From contig CAMWRV010000004.1 of NCBI GenBank assembly GCA_947176745.1, positions 17,888-81,887 on the forward strand: a stretch of 64,000 bases of DNA, given 5' to 3'. Positions 48,009 to 58,429 of this stretch are shown one piece after another. Each line of letters starts with the position of its first letter. Within the stretch, counting starts at the first letter, position 1. Source of the DNA: an uncultured Muribaculaceae bacterium (GTDB taxonomy: Bacteria > Bacteroidota > Bacteroidia > Bacteroidales > Muribaculaceae). The notes beneath the pieces were generated by a model that was given only the letters and a program-made list of their open reading frames with translations, was not told the DNA's origin and did no database searches. The translations under genes were made by a program, and so were the position numbers.

Positions 48009-49433
48009 ATGAGTAGAAAGAATATAATGGATCCCGAGATCCGTCTCGGTTTTACCGGCCTGTCGGCTCTTGTGTTCGGCATGATGGTCGGAGCAGGAAT
48101 TTTCAATATTCCTCAGAACATGGCCATCGCCGCCGGTCCTCAGGCCGTGATTCTGTCGTGGCTTATCACCGCCGCCGGTATGCTGCTGCTTGTCGCTACG
48201 TTCAAGATTCTGTCTGACAGGCATCCGGAACTGAACGCCGGCATGTATCTGTATGCCCGCAAGGGATTCGGCACGTTCGCCGGCTTCATGACGGCATGGG
48301 GCTATTGGCTCTGCACGGCTTTCGCCAATGTGGCCTACGCCGTGATGCTCAATGACACGGTCGGGTCGCTCGTGCCTCCGCTGCTCGGGCACGGATGGCC
48401 GACGCTCCTTTTCGGGTCGGCGCTTATCTGGATAATATACTTCATCGTGGTGTCGGGCATGCGTACTGCCAAGATCGTCAATACGGTCATGAGTGCCATC
48501 AAGATCGGATGCATCCTGCTTATCATAGCCCTGCTGTTCATCCACATGCGTCTTGATACGTTTCTTGATTCGTTCCGCGCGGCCTCGGAGGGTGACGGCC
48601 TTCCCGGCATGGCGACCCAGGTGAAAGACACGATGCTCGTGACCCTGTGGTGCTTCATAGGCATAGAGGGGGCGGTGATGATGTCGGGACGCGCCCGCCG
48701 CAACCGCGACGTCGGTCGCGCCGGAGTCACGGGTTTCTTCACGGCCTGGCTGCTCTATGTGCTCGTGTCGGTGCTGAGTTTCGGCGTGATGGCGCGTGCG
48801 CGCATGGCCGGACTTCATGACCCGTCGGTGGCATACGTGCTCAGGGAAACCTGCGGCGCATGGGCCTACTGGCTTGTGATAGCCTCAGTCATCATTTCGC
48901 TCGGAGGCGGCTGGGTGGCATGGTCGCTCGTATGCGCCGAAGTTCCCTACACGGCTGCGCAGACGGGACTGTTTCCCCGAATGTTTCTCCGGCTCAACCG
49001 ACATCGGATCCCGGCGTTCGGACTGCTTGTGTCGAGCGTGGTGATGGAGCTGTTTCTGATAGTAGTGATGTTTTCCGACCGTCTCTACCTCACAGCTCTG
49101 AGCATAACGGGCATGATGATTCTTCCGGCATATCTTTTCACCGGCATGTTTCTCTGGAAGATATCGCGTCGCAACCACCGGGCCGGAGTGTTGACCGGTG
49201 CCGGATGCACGCTCTTCTGCGCCTGGATGATCTACGCCGGCGGACTTGAGCTTTTCCTTGAGACCTCTATCTTCTATCTGCTCGGTCTCGGGTTCTATAT
49301 CAAGGTGCTACGCGAGCAGCGGGCCGACAGTCCGCTTGTGAGACGCGGGCATCTGCTGTCGGCCGGCAGTATCGCCGGCATAGTCGTTCTTTCGCTCGCC
49401 GGAGTGGCTTCCGTCTTTCTGCTTTTCTCTTAG
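48009..49433 (+). CDS. APC-superfamily basic amino-acid/polyamine antiporter (ArcD-like)
   Basis: GFTGLSALVFGMMVGAGIFNIPQNMA...ARKGFGTFAGFMTAWGYWLC...WCFIGIEGAVMMSGRARRNRDVGRA; multiple TM segments. Confidence 0.88.
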   Translation: MSRKNIMDPEIRLGFTGLSALVFGMMVGAGIFNIPQNMAIAAGPQAVILSWLITAAGMLLLVATFKILSDRHPELNAGMYLYARKGFGTFAGFMTAWGYWLCTAFANVAYAVMLNDTVGSLVPPLLGHGWPTLLFGSALIWIIYFIVVSGMRTAKIVNTVMSAIKIGCILLIIALLFIHMRLDTFLDSFRAASEGDGLPGMATQVKDTMLVTLWCFIGIEGAVMMSGRARRNRDVGRAGVTGFFTAWLLYVLVSVLSFGVMARARMAGLHDPSVAYVLRETCGAWAYWLVIASVIISLGGGWVAWSLVCAEVPYTAAQTGLFPRMFLRLNRHRIPAFGLLVSSVVMELFLIVVMFSDRLYLTALSITGMMILPAYLFTGMFLWKISRRNHRAGVLTGAGCTLFCAWMIYAGGLELFLETSIFYLLGLGFYIKVLREQRADSPLVRRGHLLSAGSIAGIVVLSLAGVASVFLLFS

Positions 49434-49619
49434 GTTCTTACCGCAAAAATCTTAACGGTCAGACTCTTGAAGTATATCCTCCGCTTTCTGATCCCATAGA
49501 CTGCACGTATTGTGCAATATTGAGCGATTGTCGGCGTTTTGATAGTGCGGAAATTATCATAAGTTAATGCGATTAACATTTATTAACTATATTATAAAAA
49601 ATGTATAGAAAATTTATTA

Positions 49620-49627
49620 TAAATTTG
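49620..49627 (+). promoter_or_regulatory. -7 element TAAATTTG for 49699..53313
   Basis: TAnnTTTG match in an AT-rich upstream region. Confidence 0.5.
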
Positions 49628-49698
49628 TCGTCCGATAACAAACGCCTATAGCCTTAATTAAGAATGGCAAAGGCATAAACAATCCTAACAAAATATTT

Positions 49699-52600
49699 AT
49701 GAAGCGAAACATTACCGCCTTGGGAGCCGTAATGCTGATAGGACTTGCATCAGCCTCGGCCTCCCACCTGACTCCGGCCCAATGGCAGGAGAAGCAAAAG
49801 ACAGATGCGTTCCGCTGGACTCCCGAATCGAAAGTTTCGCGTCCTGAGTGGAACAAGACGCGAAGGGCAGCGGAATCTGTCCTGAGATCCGCACCGGTCA
49901 CCGATTCAGATGTTAAGATGGATCCCTCAGAAGGTTTCTACTATCTTGACATGCCTGATGGAGCGACATGGTTTGCCTCGGTCGAGATCGACAAGGATAT
50001 ACTTGTCGACGGGGAGTATTACAAGGAGTATGATATCGTTGGCGTCAAGGCCACGATCTACAACGACAAGTACGAGAAGGTCGGCATGATAGACACTGCC
50101 ATAGAGAAGCCTGAAGGCTTTTTCAAGTGCTCTTCCATTCAGTTCGGCTCGTGCGTGACTAAGAAATTCTTCAACACCAACGACAACTATGAGCTGATGC
50201 TTCTTGCCAACTTTCAGCCGGAAGTCGGTTACGGTGCTGTACCCTACACTTTTGTCTATTCGCTCAAGGGCGCATCGGCCTCTGCCGATCATGTCGTCAC
50301 TCTGCCGGGTTATTATGTGACTGCCATAAACACAGCCACCGATGCCTGGAGCGAAAACTTCTATATGGAGTTCTTCGCCGGAGAAGAGGAGACTGATACA
50401 GAACTCTTCTACAACTTCGACATCTATACAAAAGCATCTTATTCTTCTCCCACGGCCTCAAAGATACAGACCTTCAAGGTCGACATGGTCTACGCGATGA
50501 GCGATGGCGAGAACGACATGATGCCGGTCATGCTCAAGGCAAAAGGTAACGACATCTACGTTTCCAAATGCCAGTACGAGAAGACGTTCTTCGAGAATCC
50601 GTTCGATCCGTTCAACGACAAGCTTTCGGAAGACAACCGTTATCTTATCGACCTCTACAAGAAGGGAGCATGGGACAATGAATTCCAGCTTGTATCCAAC
50701 ACCGCGATTCCGGTGCTTGATCCCGAAGAAGGGTTCCAGATGCGTTCGTACTGTCTCGGAGGTTTCGTGGGATACGATGACATAACGTTCGACTACACGT
50801 CAGACGGTTCACCGGCCTTCATCGTGTCTGTGGTCAATTCAGACATATATGAGAACTCCTACTCGCTCTTCGAAATCTACAATGTAGAAGGCGATGTGAT
50901 AAAGACTTTCGGCGAGGGGCACGAGGGCTTCCTGCGTCTCAGTTCTGTCAAGGGTCAGCCGGAGCAGTACTGCTTCCTCATGCCGACGGGCAACGGCGAC
51001 TATGACCTTGATTTCGCGTTCTATGACTACCCGTCGATGGAGAAGAAAGCCTCCTTCCCGATCATGATCTCATATCAGAATTATGATCTTCCCCTTTCGC
51101 TCGCGCTCGACCGCGTGGCTGACGGAGCCTCCTACAGTTATGCTGTGGCAAGCGTCAACGGCCTTTCGGACGACAACGGCGACACCTCGCACCTTATGGC
51201 ATGGTTCGACAAGGACGGTGTCTTCAGCCATATGGACCGTCTTAACGCCGGCAAGAACATCAACCGTATCAGTCCCTATGTATCGGCCAACGGTCTGAAC
51301 CCCTGGCTGATGAATACCGACGATGCCCGCGAGTATCTGATTTTCGCATTGCGCCGCAATGACGACGGTAGCGCAGCTGCACACACAGAGCTTATGGTTG
51401 TCAACGACCGGGAGGAGACCGTGATGCAGTATGCGTTCAAGACAACCGACAACAGCATTTATGCTGCGATCGTCAACGAAGGGACAAATCCTGCCATCTG
51501 GATATCCTATAACTCGGCAGATGACGGAGCGAACCATAACGAGTTCATCAGCCTTCCGCTCAACAAGTTCGAGGGAGCGGGCACGGTTGAAGACCCCTAT
51601 CTGATACGCACACGGGGTGATTTCGGTCAGGTGGCTTACAACCTCAACGGCAATTTCCGTCTCGCCAACGATATCGATTATCAGGGCGGCGAGTTCAAAC
51701 CGATCACAGGAGTGTTCTACGGATCTCTCGACGGAGCCGGACACACAGTGAAGAATTTCAGCCTTGAGGGAGGGGCTATGTTCTCCGACGCCGGAAGCAC
51801 AGAGCGCAAGCTCGCCACATTCTTCCGCGACCTGACACTGCGCGGCGTGACTGCCACAGATGCACCGGCCGTACTCGTAGGCAACGCCTATGCGGTAGAC
51901 ATTGACAATGTGAAGATTGTCAACGCAGTGGTGACGGGTGAGGATGTCGACGACTTCGGAACCATCGCCAACAATGCCGCCACAGGCACCAGAATCGCAG
52001 GCTGCGGCGTCAAAGCCGAGATCAATCTGCCGGAGACCGACGAGGTCGGAGGTCTTGTGTCGACTCTCGGAAATGACACGCAGATTCTTGCGTCGTCGTT
52101 CAGCGGATCGATCACCGCGTCGTCGATCACCGGCGGTATCGCAGCCGGCAGTTTCGCTTCCGGCTCGATCAGCGACTGCCATGTCACCGCCGATATCAGC
52201 GCAGGTCACACTGTGGGCGGTATCATCGGTTCGTCACAGAGAGCTCCGATCACAAGATGTGTGTTTGAAGGTGCCCTGTCGGCCGACACTCCCCGCATGA
52301 TGTGGAGCGATCTCGCCGGTGGATCCGTACCCTCTATCAATGTCGGCGGCATCGCGGGCATTCTTTCCGCTCCTCCCACTGAGTATGACGACAGCGGCAA
52401 TCCCAAGGATCCGGATCCATCGCTTCCTTCTGTCATCACCGGCTGCCTTGTGGCTCTTGACGCTCTTGACATTCCCGCAGGCAACGAGAAGCTCCTTGAG
52501 ACCGCACACCGCATCGTGGGCCGCAGCGCGATCAACAACGATCCGCAGTATCTCGGCGAGGATTATGACGAGACGATCGGCGACTGGGTGATAATCTGGG

Positions 52601-53313
52601 GTGAGCCTGCCGCTCCCGAAGGAAAGATCTCCGACAACTACGCTGTCGACACTTTCGCTCCGATGCACTCGGAGGTGGCCGACGCTCATGATTCGACTGA
52701 AGGAAAGAGCGTGGCATATGGTGATCTCGCGCAGGGATTCTTCGAGGATCTCGGCTATGCGTTCGCCGGATATTCCAACGAAGAGCCCTGGGTGATGCGC
52801 GACCGTATTCCCGCACTCCACTTCGAAGGCGCACTCGGCCAGTATATGGAGTTCCAGCCCGGATCGGTTTCCGGAGTTGTGGGCGGTGAGGCACCCGAGG
52901 TGTTCCTCGCTCTGGAGGAGATAGAGTTCGACTCTCTTATCTTCTCAAGCAGCAACGAGGATGCATGTTATGTGAATCCCTTCGAACTTCTTGAAGACGG
53001 AGTTAAAGTGCGTGTAATCATCAACGAGGCCGGCGTATACACCATCACCGCTTCCAATGGTACATTAAGTGCTGTTCTGCTCGTGTCGGGCACCAGTGGT
53101 GTGGGCAAAGTCGAGGTAAGCAGCCTCATGACATTCGACGGCCGTACTCTCCGCGCCGACGGCTGCGACATAACGCTCTACAGCCTTCAGGGTGCGGCTG
53201 TGGCCGGAGGTCACGGTTCGGTAGACGCGAGCGCTCTCGGCCAGGGTGTCTACGTGGCAGTGGCTGTCTCTGCCGACGGATCGCGCCATACACTCAAGAT
53301 AAGCGTTCGTTAA
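49699..53313 (+). CDS. Large secreted protein with GLUG-like repeats and T9SS-like tail
   Basis: Signal MKRNITALGAVMLIGLASASAS; repeats ETDEVGGLVSTLGNDTQILASSFSGSI.., HTVGGIIGSSQRAPITRCVFEGAL; C-term LGQGVYVAVAVSADGSRHTLKISVR. Confidence 0.8.
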   Translation: MKRNITALGAVMLIGLASASASHLTPAQWQEKQKTDAFRWTPESKVSRPEWNKTRRAAESVLRSAPVTDSDVKMDPSEGFYYLDMPDGATWFASVEIDKDILVDGEYYKEYDIVGVKATIYNDKYEKVGMIDTAIEKPEGFFKCSSIQFGSCVTKKFFNTNDNYELMLLANFQPEVGYGAVPYTFVYSLKGASASADHVVTLPGYYVTAINTATDAWSENFYMEFFAGEEETDTELFYNFDIYTKASYSSPTASKIQTFKVDMVYAMSDGENDMMPVMLKAKGNDIYVSKCQYEKTFFENPFDPFNDKLSEDNRYLIDLYKKGAWDNEFQLVSNTAIPVLDPEEGFQMRSYCLGGFVGYDDITFDYTSDGSPAFIVSVVNSDIYENSYSLFEIYNVEGDVIKTFGEGHEGFLRLSSVKGQPEQYCFLMPTGNGDYDLDFAFYDYPSMEKKASFPIMISYQNYDLPLSLALDRVADGASYSYAVASVNGLSDDNGDTSHLMAWFDKDGVFSHMDRLNAGKNINRISPYVSANGLNPWLMNTDDAREYLIFALRRNDDGSAAAHTELMVVNDREETVMQYAFKTTDNSIYAAIVNEGTNPAIWISYNSADDGANHNEFISLPLNKFEGAGTVEDPYLIRTRGDFGQVAYNLNGNFRLANDIDYQGGEFKPITGVFYGSLDGAGHTVKNFSLEGGAMFSDAGSTERKLATFFRDLTLRGVTATDAPAVLVGNAYAVDIDNVKIVNAVVTGEDVDDFGTIANNAATGTRIAGCGVKAEINLPETDEVGGLVSTLGNDTQILASSFSGSITASSITGGIAAGSFASGSISDCHVTADISAGHTVGGIIGSSQRAPITRCVFEGALSADTPRMMWSDLAGGSVPSINVGGIAGILSAPPTEYDDSGNPKDPDPSLPSVITGCLVALDALDIPAGNEKLLETAHRIVGRSAINNDPQYLGEDYDETIGDWVIIWGEPAAPEGKISDNYAVDTFAPMHSEVADAHDSTEGKSVAYGDLAQGFFEDLGYAFAGYSNEEPWVMRDRIPALHFEGALGQYMEFQPGSVSGVVGGEAPEVFLALEEIEFDSLIFSSSNEDACYVNPFELLEDGVKVRVIINEAGVYTITASNGTLSAVLLVSGTSGVGKVEVSSLMTFDGRTLRADGCDITLYSLQGAAVAGGHGSVDASALGQGVYVAVAVSADGSRHTLKISVR

Positions 53314-53326
53314 GAAACATCACAGG

Positions 53327-53363
53327 AATGTGTCTGGAATTATCAGATAATTTCTGACACATT
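53327..53363 (+). terminator. Hairpin after 49699..53313
   Basis: AATGTGTCTGGAATTATC / GATAATTTCTGACACATT, two mismatches. Confidence 0.6.
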
Positions 53364-53394
53364 CTATACTTAGCTCTTGCAACAATAATGACGG

Positions 53395-53428
53395 AAGTCC
53401 CGGCGTGTGGCCGGGACTTCTTTTTTAC
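53395..53428. terminator. Rho-independent terminator
   Basis: GAAGTCCCGGC-gtgtg-GCCGGGACTTC followed by TTTTTT. Confidence 0.85.
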
Positions 53429-53444
53429 GGGGTTATGACGATTC

Positions 53445-56400
53445 TCATCTGACGATGATCCTGTGGGTCTTGGCGCCTGCCGTGACGAGATAGACGCCTG
53501 CCGGAACTTCTGTCTCGGCGCGGTCCGCGCCCTCACCTGCCGCTACGGTGATGCCTGATACCGATACTATGCGCCAGCGTCGGCCGGCCAGATTCTCGAT
53601 GATGATGCGTCCGGGGAGTGCCGACACTTTTGTCATGAGGGTTCCGATGGCCTCGACACCGTTGCCTACTATGGCAGTGACCGCACGCGACTCGCCCGAG
53701 GCGTAGACCGCCGACACGGCGAATTCATGCGATCCGTCGGGAAGTGAGGTGAATTCAAGGTCTTTTATCGGCGTAGGCGTGAGCAGACTGTTGTCGCAAT
53801 AGACGTTGTATCCTATCAGGTCAAGATCCTGCGGAGTGCCCGCTGCCGGATAGAATGTCACATCGTCGATGAAGGTCTGGGCTGTTCCGGTCACGGCGTA
53901 AGAGCATCCGCGGATGGCGAACCGGCGTCCCCCTTCGGGCACGACAAGGGCGTATTGCGTCCAGTCGCCGGGAAGTTCGTCGATGCGTCTGATCAGTCTG
54001 AACGATTCCGGATCGGTGCTTCCGTCGCTGTAGAGGAACTCGACAGTCTCCGGAGTCGAGCGGTTGTAGCTTCTTGCCCAGAGGGTCACGAGCTGTTCGC
54101 GTCCGCACAGTTCGGGAGTGATGGCCCAGTCGTCCTGCTGCACGCCTGCGGTGAATGTCTCGTTGACCACATACATGTTGGCAAGATACTGCAAGCTGTT
54201 GTCATGACCGTAATAGGTGTCGCTGAATTCCTCGAACAGACGGCTCTGCACCCACCACGACTGTGCGGAGTGTGTCGGAATGCCGGGGAATTCGAGAAGT
54301 TCCCAGGTCGACGAACTGACCATACCTCCGATCGGGGCGCCGTCGGCGTCGATGAAGATCCATTCGCCCGCCTCGGTGAGGAAGCGTTCGTTCTCCACAA
54401 CGGGATATGACTCGAAATCGTCGGTGAACGCTTCGGGGACGGCTGAGCTGAAATCAGGTTCTTTCCATCCGAGGCGAGAGCCGTCGGGGTCGATGTGCAC
54501 TGCGTCGGGCTCGGGGAGAAGCTTCAGGTTGCGGGCCACGGTCACTTCGGCAGAAGTGTTGTTGTCCGGAACCTCGTCGCCGTCGGCAATGACAGATATG
54601 GTGAACGCATTTCCTACCGGGTCCTGCACGCCGAGTTTATGGGTGAAGCTGACTGCAGAGCTCCGGCTGAATCCGAGTTCTCCAAGTTCCTTCTCGGCCA
54701 CAGGCGATCCGTTGTGCGAGAGCACGGCCTTGTGTGATGCCACGCCCGAGGCTCCGAGATTGCTGATGCGCGCGGAGATGGTGAATTCCTCGCCGGGCAC
54801 GGCCTGTACGGGTGCCTCTATGTCGGCTATGCCGAGATCGACGGCGGCGAGACGGTCGATGCTGATGTTGTCGATCAGTATCCAGTTATAGCCGTTGTCG
54901 CCCTGGGCGCGGATCGTACCCTTGAATACGAGCCGGACAGTCTGTCCGCTGAATTCCGTCAGGTCGACGGCCACGTGTTCCCATGCCTGGATATTGCCGA
55001 GATCACCGATGACAAGATGAAGAACCTGGTGGCGCGTGTCGTCGGGAGTGACGGCATATATGTCGAGCTCGTTCATGTCTTTGTTGCCGTAGCGGAGCCA
55101 GTTGTAGGTGTAGAATGTGAGCATCGGCTTCTCCGTGCCTGAAAGGTCGATCGCCGGCGACAGCAGCTCGGTCCACTCGTTGTGATAGTTGCCCTGCTCG
55201 TCGTTGACGTAGCTCCAGCCGAACATTCCGGCGAAACCGTTGTCATGGTCCTGCGAGCCTTCCGCGCTCTGGAACGAGGCGTCCATCAGCCTGTTCCATC
55301 CGTTATACTGCTGAAGGGCCAGTGCGCGTTCGTCATCGGTGATCGATCCGATCTGCGGGCCGTTGGACTCGCCGTCGCCCCAGGGGTGTTCAAGCGTGTA
55401 GTTCGGGAAGGATTCTCTGAACGGCAGCTTCAGCGGCTCGCCGACATAGATGTTGGCGCTTTTTTCCGGGTAACCCTGGCCGGCGGAGTTGACGGCGCGG
55501 ACTTTCACGAATGTGAATCCGTGGTCGCGGCCGGTGTCGAACACAGGCTCGAACTCGAATCCGGTGTCGGCGATATTCTCATATGTCTTGTTGCCGTGGT
55601 AGTATGCATTGTCGGGATAGACTTCGAGAGAGTACGTCACGTCGCCGTTGAGAGGATATCCGAGCCAGTCGGTCTCAGGAGCGTCCCATGTGACATAAGC
55701 CTTGCGGGGATCTCCGGCAGACCGGCTGATCACGATATTGTCGAGTTCCGCCGGCCTGTTTATGCCGACAAATGTCTTGAAAGGTTCTGACAGGGAGCCT
55801 TTCAGATCTCCGTTGTATGCCACGGCCACATATGTGCATTCGGAGTCTTCGGTCACTGATGTGTCGCTGAATCCGACAGATTCGCCCGGCAGCGGATCGT
55901 CGACAACGGCCACTACCGTATTGCCGCGCAACACCTCAAGCCGGCTGACAGAAGAAAGAGAGGAGCCGTTTTCAGCCGAGACAGGCACGGTGACGGTTCC
56001 CTCGGCAAGGAGAGCTCCGGTTCGGTCGGCGGTCACACGGGTTATGACCGGAGCGGCAGGGGCAGACTCGTTGACGGGTGCGGCTATGGTGAGTTCCGCG
56101 ATCTTCAGCTTATACATATCGGCATCGCTGACAGCGTGAAACCCGATGAAGATCTTGCCGTCGCGGTCGGGCACAAGCTCGAAGTCAAATGCCATAGGGT
56201 CAGTCTGGTCGATCACGGTTTCCGGCAGCAGTTCGATCGTCATGTCGGCGGCCGACGGCGCATAGCCCGCCTTTACCTCGATTTTCTCCGGGCAGGATGA
56301 CATATGGCATTTGAATGCGGCGTGGATCTTGTACTTGCAGCCTTTGTATGCCTTGAGAGGCGGGGTCACGGCCCAGTCGTCGGCCGCGTTTGACGATGTA

Positions 56401-58106
56401 TATGAATAGTATATGCCGTCGTAGCTGCTTGAGTCCCAGGTGCGGCCGTCGCCGTTGGCGTCGATGATCGTCCAGTTTTCAAGAAGGCTGTACATCGGGG
56501 CGTCGGCGAGGTCATACGGGAGTTCGAGCGCGCCGGTGAGTGTCGGCACGCTCAGCCCTGGAGCAGACAGCAGGTCGCCGTTGTGTGCGGTGACCGCGAA
56601 TGTAACCGACTCGATTCCTGTGGGTTCGTAGACGAGTGTGGCGGATGTCGCGGAGATCCCTTCGGCCACCGGGCAGTCTCCCGGAAGGCGTGTCACATCG
56701 TATGTGACGCCGGCTGCGTCGACATATCCTCCGTTGACGCCCTCGGTGACTGCGTCCCAGCTGATAGAGAATGTGTTGGATTTCTCGTTGAAGTCAACGT
56801 TTATGTTGGCGGGGGAGATGGGTATGTCGGGACCGGTCCAGAGGGTAAGTCTGGCTTTCTTTCCGGCGCCGGCGGAATTGGTGGCGCAGACCGAGAAAGA
56901 ATGTTTGCCGCCCGATGAAACCGTAATGTCGGCGGAGACAGTCTCTCCGTAGCGCGACGTGCCGGAGGCTGCAAGCTCGCTTCCGTCGTATATCTGCCAT
57001 CCGGCGTCGCCCGATGCCGGAGAACCGTCATGAAGCGTGGAGGGCATTGTGAACGATATGGAGCCAGCAAGAGACCCGTCGGGGAAAGAACCGGCGATAT
57101 CGGCCGGAATACCTGGAGCGTTGTCGGCCACAATCTCCGGCTGCACGAACATCGAGGTGATACATTTCCCCGTGAAGTCGGCGAGCAGTGTGTAGTCGCC
57201 GGTGTCGGGATTGATGGAGTAAAGGCGCGACTCGTGAGTCGATCCCCAGTCGGGCGATCCGTTGTAGATGAAGAGGAAGTTGCCGGAGTCAGGATCGAAT
57301 GTTCCGCTCCATCCGTGCTGGTAGTCGCCCGAAAGCCCGAGATCGGCTATTTTCGATGTCTTTCCGGTGGTGATGTCGACGATGCCGAATGTGCCCGATT
57401 TGGTCACGCCGTAGAGAGTGCCTTCCGTGTTGAAGGCGAGAGCGCGGCAGTCTTCGCCAAATACGAAGTTGGCTCCCGGCGTGAGGTCGGTCTGTTCGCC
57501 AGAGTCAAGGTCGATGCTGTAGAGATGGAACATCATCGAGCCGTAGTCGCAGTATGCGTAGGCGGTTCCGGTCTCCGGGTGGATGGCTATGTCGCTTGCA
57601 CGGTATGTCGCGATATTTATCTCGTTTCCCTGCGGTTGCCAGTCGGTAATGCTGTATGCCTGGATCTTGTGGCCGTGTGGATCGGAATCGGTGTCCCAGT
57701 AATCCTCATATCGCCCGTCGTGACAGGCGTAGTAGAGGTTGCCGTCGAGCGTACCGCCGTAGTAAGATGAGATCTGGCTGATGGCCTCCATCTCTCCGCC
57801 GGAAAGTTCGGGAAGCCGGTACATGCCGATGGTTCCGGTTGCGTAATCGTAGACTGACGCCACGATTGGCGGAAGTTCCGTGCCTTCAGGAGCGGCATTG
57901 AGGCGCGGAGCCGCGTCGCGCGGATCCGCAGTGACGCCGGCTTTGGTCTCCGGCTCTTTTGCGGTGCTGGTCTCGGCGGGAGGATTCTGAAATTCTCTTC
58001 CGAATACCGGACCGCGGCTGATGGCGTTGCGGTTGGCGGTCAGCAATGCCATGGCTGGCAATGCCGTCATGGCCGCCACTGTCAGTAAAAGTCGGTTTTT
58101 CCTCAT
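53445..58106 (-). CDS. Large secreted multi-domain protein (beta-propeller-like, fn3-like, choice-of-anchor-J-like, CARDB-like) with T9SS-like tail
   Basis: Signal MRKNRLLLTVAAMTALPAMALLTA; AADDWAVTPPLKAYKG; QQDDWAITPELCGREQ; C-term VPAGVYLVTAGAKTHRIIVR. Confidence 0.82.
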   Translation of the reverse strand: MRKNRLLLTVAAMTALPAMALLTANRNAISRGPVFGREFQNPPAETSTAKEPETKAGVTADPRDAAPRLNAAPEGTELPPIVASVYDYATGTIGMYRLPELSGGEMEAISQISSYYGGTLDGNLYYACHDGRYEDYWDTDSDPHGHKIQAYSITDWQPQGNEINIATYRASDIAIHPETGTAYAYCDYGSMMFHLYSIDLDSGEQTDLTPGANFVFGEDCRALAFNTEGTLYGVTKSGTFGIVDITTGKTSKIADLGLSGDYQHGWSGTFDPDSGNFLFIYNGSPDWGSTHESRLYSINPDTGDYTLLADFTGKCITSMFVQPEIVADNAPGIPADIAGSFPDGSLAGSISFTMPSTLHDGSPASGDAGWQIYDGSELAASGTSRYGETVSADITVSSGGKHSFSVCATNSAGAGKKARLTLWTGPDIPISPANINVDFNEKSNTFSISWDAVTEGVNGGYVDAAGVTYDVTRLPGDCPVAEGISATSATLVYEPTGIESVTFAVTAHNGDLLSAPGLSVPTLTGALELPYDLADAPMYSLLENWTIIDANGDGRTWDSSSYDGIYYSYTSSNAADDWAVTPPLKAYKGCKYKIHAAFKCHMSSCPEKIEVKAGYAPSAADMTIELLPETVIDQTDPMAFDFELVPDRDGKIFIGFHAVSDADMYKLKIAELTIAAPVNESAPAAPVITRVTADRTGALLAEGTVTVPVSAENGSSLSSVSRLEVLRGNTVVAVVDDPLPGESVGFSDTSVTEDSECTYVAVAYNGDLKGSLSEPFKTFVGINRPAELDNIVISRSAGDPRKAYVTWDAPETDWLGYPLNGDVTYSLEVYPDNAYYHGNKTYENIADTGFEFEPVFDTGRDHGFTFVKVRAVNSAGQGYPEKSANIYVGEPLKLPFRESFPNYTLEHPWGDGESNGPQIGSITDDERALALQQYNGWNRLMDASFQSAEGSQDHDNGFAGMFGWSYVNDEQGNYHNEWTELLSPAIDLSGTEKPMLTFYTYNWLRYGNKDMNELDIYAVTPDDTRHQVLHLVIGDLGNIQAWEHVAVDLTEFSGQTVRLVFKGTIRAQGDNGYNWILIDNISIDRLAAVDLGIADIEAPVQAVPGEEFTISARISNLGASGVASHKAVLSHNGSPVAEKELGELGFSRSSAVSFTHKLGVQDPVGNAFTISVIADGDEVPDNNTSAEVTVARNLKLLPEPDAVHIDPDGSRLGWKEPDFSSAVPEAFTDDFESYPVVENERFLTEAGEWIFIDADGAPIGGMVSSSTWELLEFPGIPTHSAQSWWVQSRLFEEFSDTYYGHDNSLQYLANMYVVNETFTAGVQQDDWAITPELCGREQLVTLWARSYNRSTPETVEFLYSDGSTDPESFRLIRRIDELPGDWTQYALVVPEGGRRFAIRGCSYAVTGTAQTFIDDVTFYPAAGTPQDLDLIGYNVYCDNSLLTPTPIKDLEFTSLPDGSHEFAVSAVYASGESRAVTAIVGNGVEAIGTLMTKVSALPGRIIIENLAGRRWRIVSVSGITVAAGEGADRAETEVPAGVYLVTAGAKTHRIIVR

Positions 58107-58170
58107 AGTCGTATAGTTTTGTTTGTTATGATCAGATGTGGGATGGAGTCTTGGTCTTCTATATGAAAAT

Positions 58171-58202
58171 GCCGCACGGTCAGTAACCGTACGGCAAAAC
58201 TA
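58171..58202 (-). promoter_or_regulatory. -7 box (TAGTTTTG, 58195-58202) immediately followed by a 10-bp-arm hairpin (58171-58195)
   Basis: GCCGCACGGT-cagta-ACCGTACGGC (one mismatch) upstream of 53445..58106. Confidence 0.6.
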
Positions 58203-58269
58203 AAACCTTTTTGCAGTCTGAAAAATAACCTATGTTAATTTGTGTTATGCTGTATTGGATTTTATTGAT

Positions 58270-58397
58270 AATATGTCAGAATTTCTCGCCTTGTGCGATT
58301 CTTTTGCGAATGCGGCTCACGTGGACTTCGGTCATCTTGAGGTAGGAGGCTATGGCTTTAAGCGGCACGTTGTCGAAGAGTTCCGGACGGCATCTTT
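58270..58397 (-). pseudogene. Duplicated 3' end of crp/fnr copy 3 (last ~40 codons plus stop)
   Basis: 127/128 identical, ungapped, to 59334-59461; single A/G difference at 58360/59424. Confidence 0.95.
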
Positions 58398-58429
58398 GTT
58401 GGATGAGGTCTTACCACGGTTTTATGTTT

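Noticed and set aside
51070-52209. 379-aa minus-strand ORF opposite the GLUG-like secreted gene
   Set aside because: Shadow ORF: no start signal or recognisable domain, antisense to a clearly coding frame with a signal peptide and repeats.
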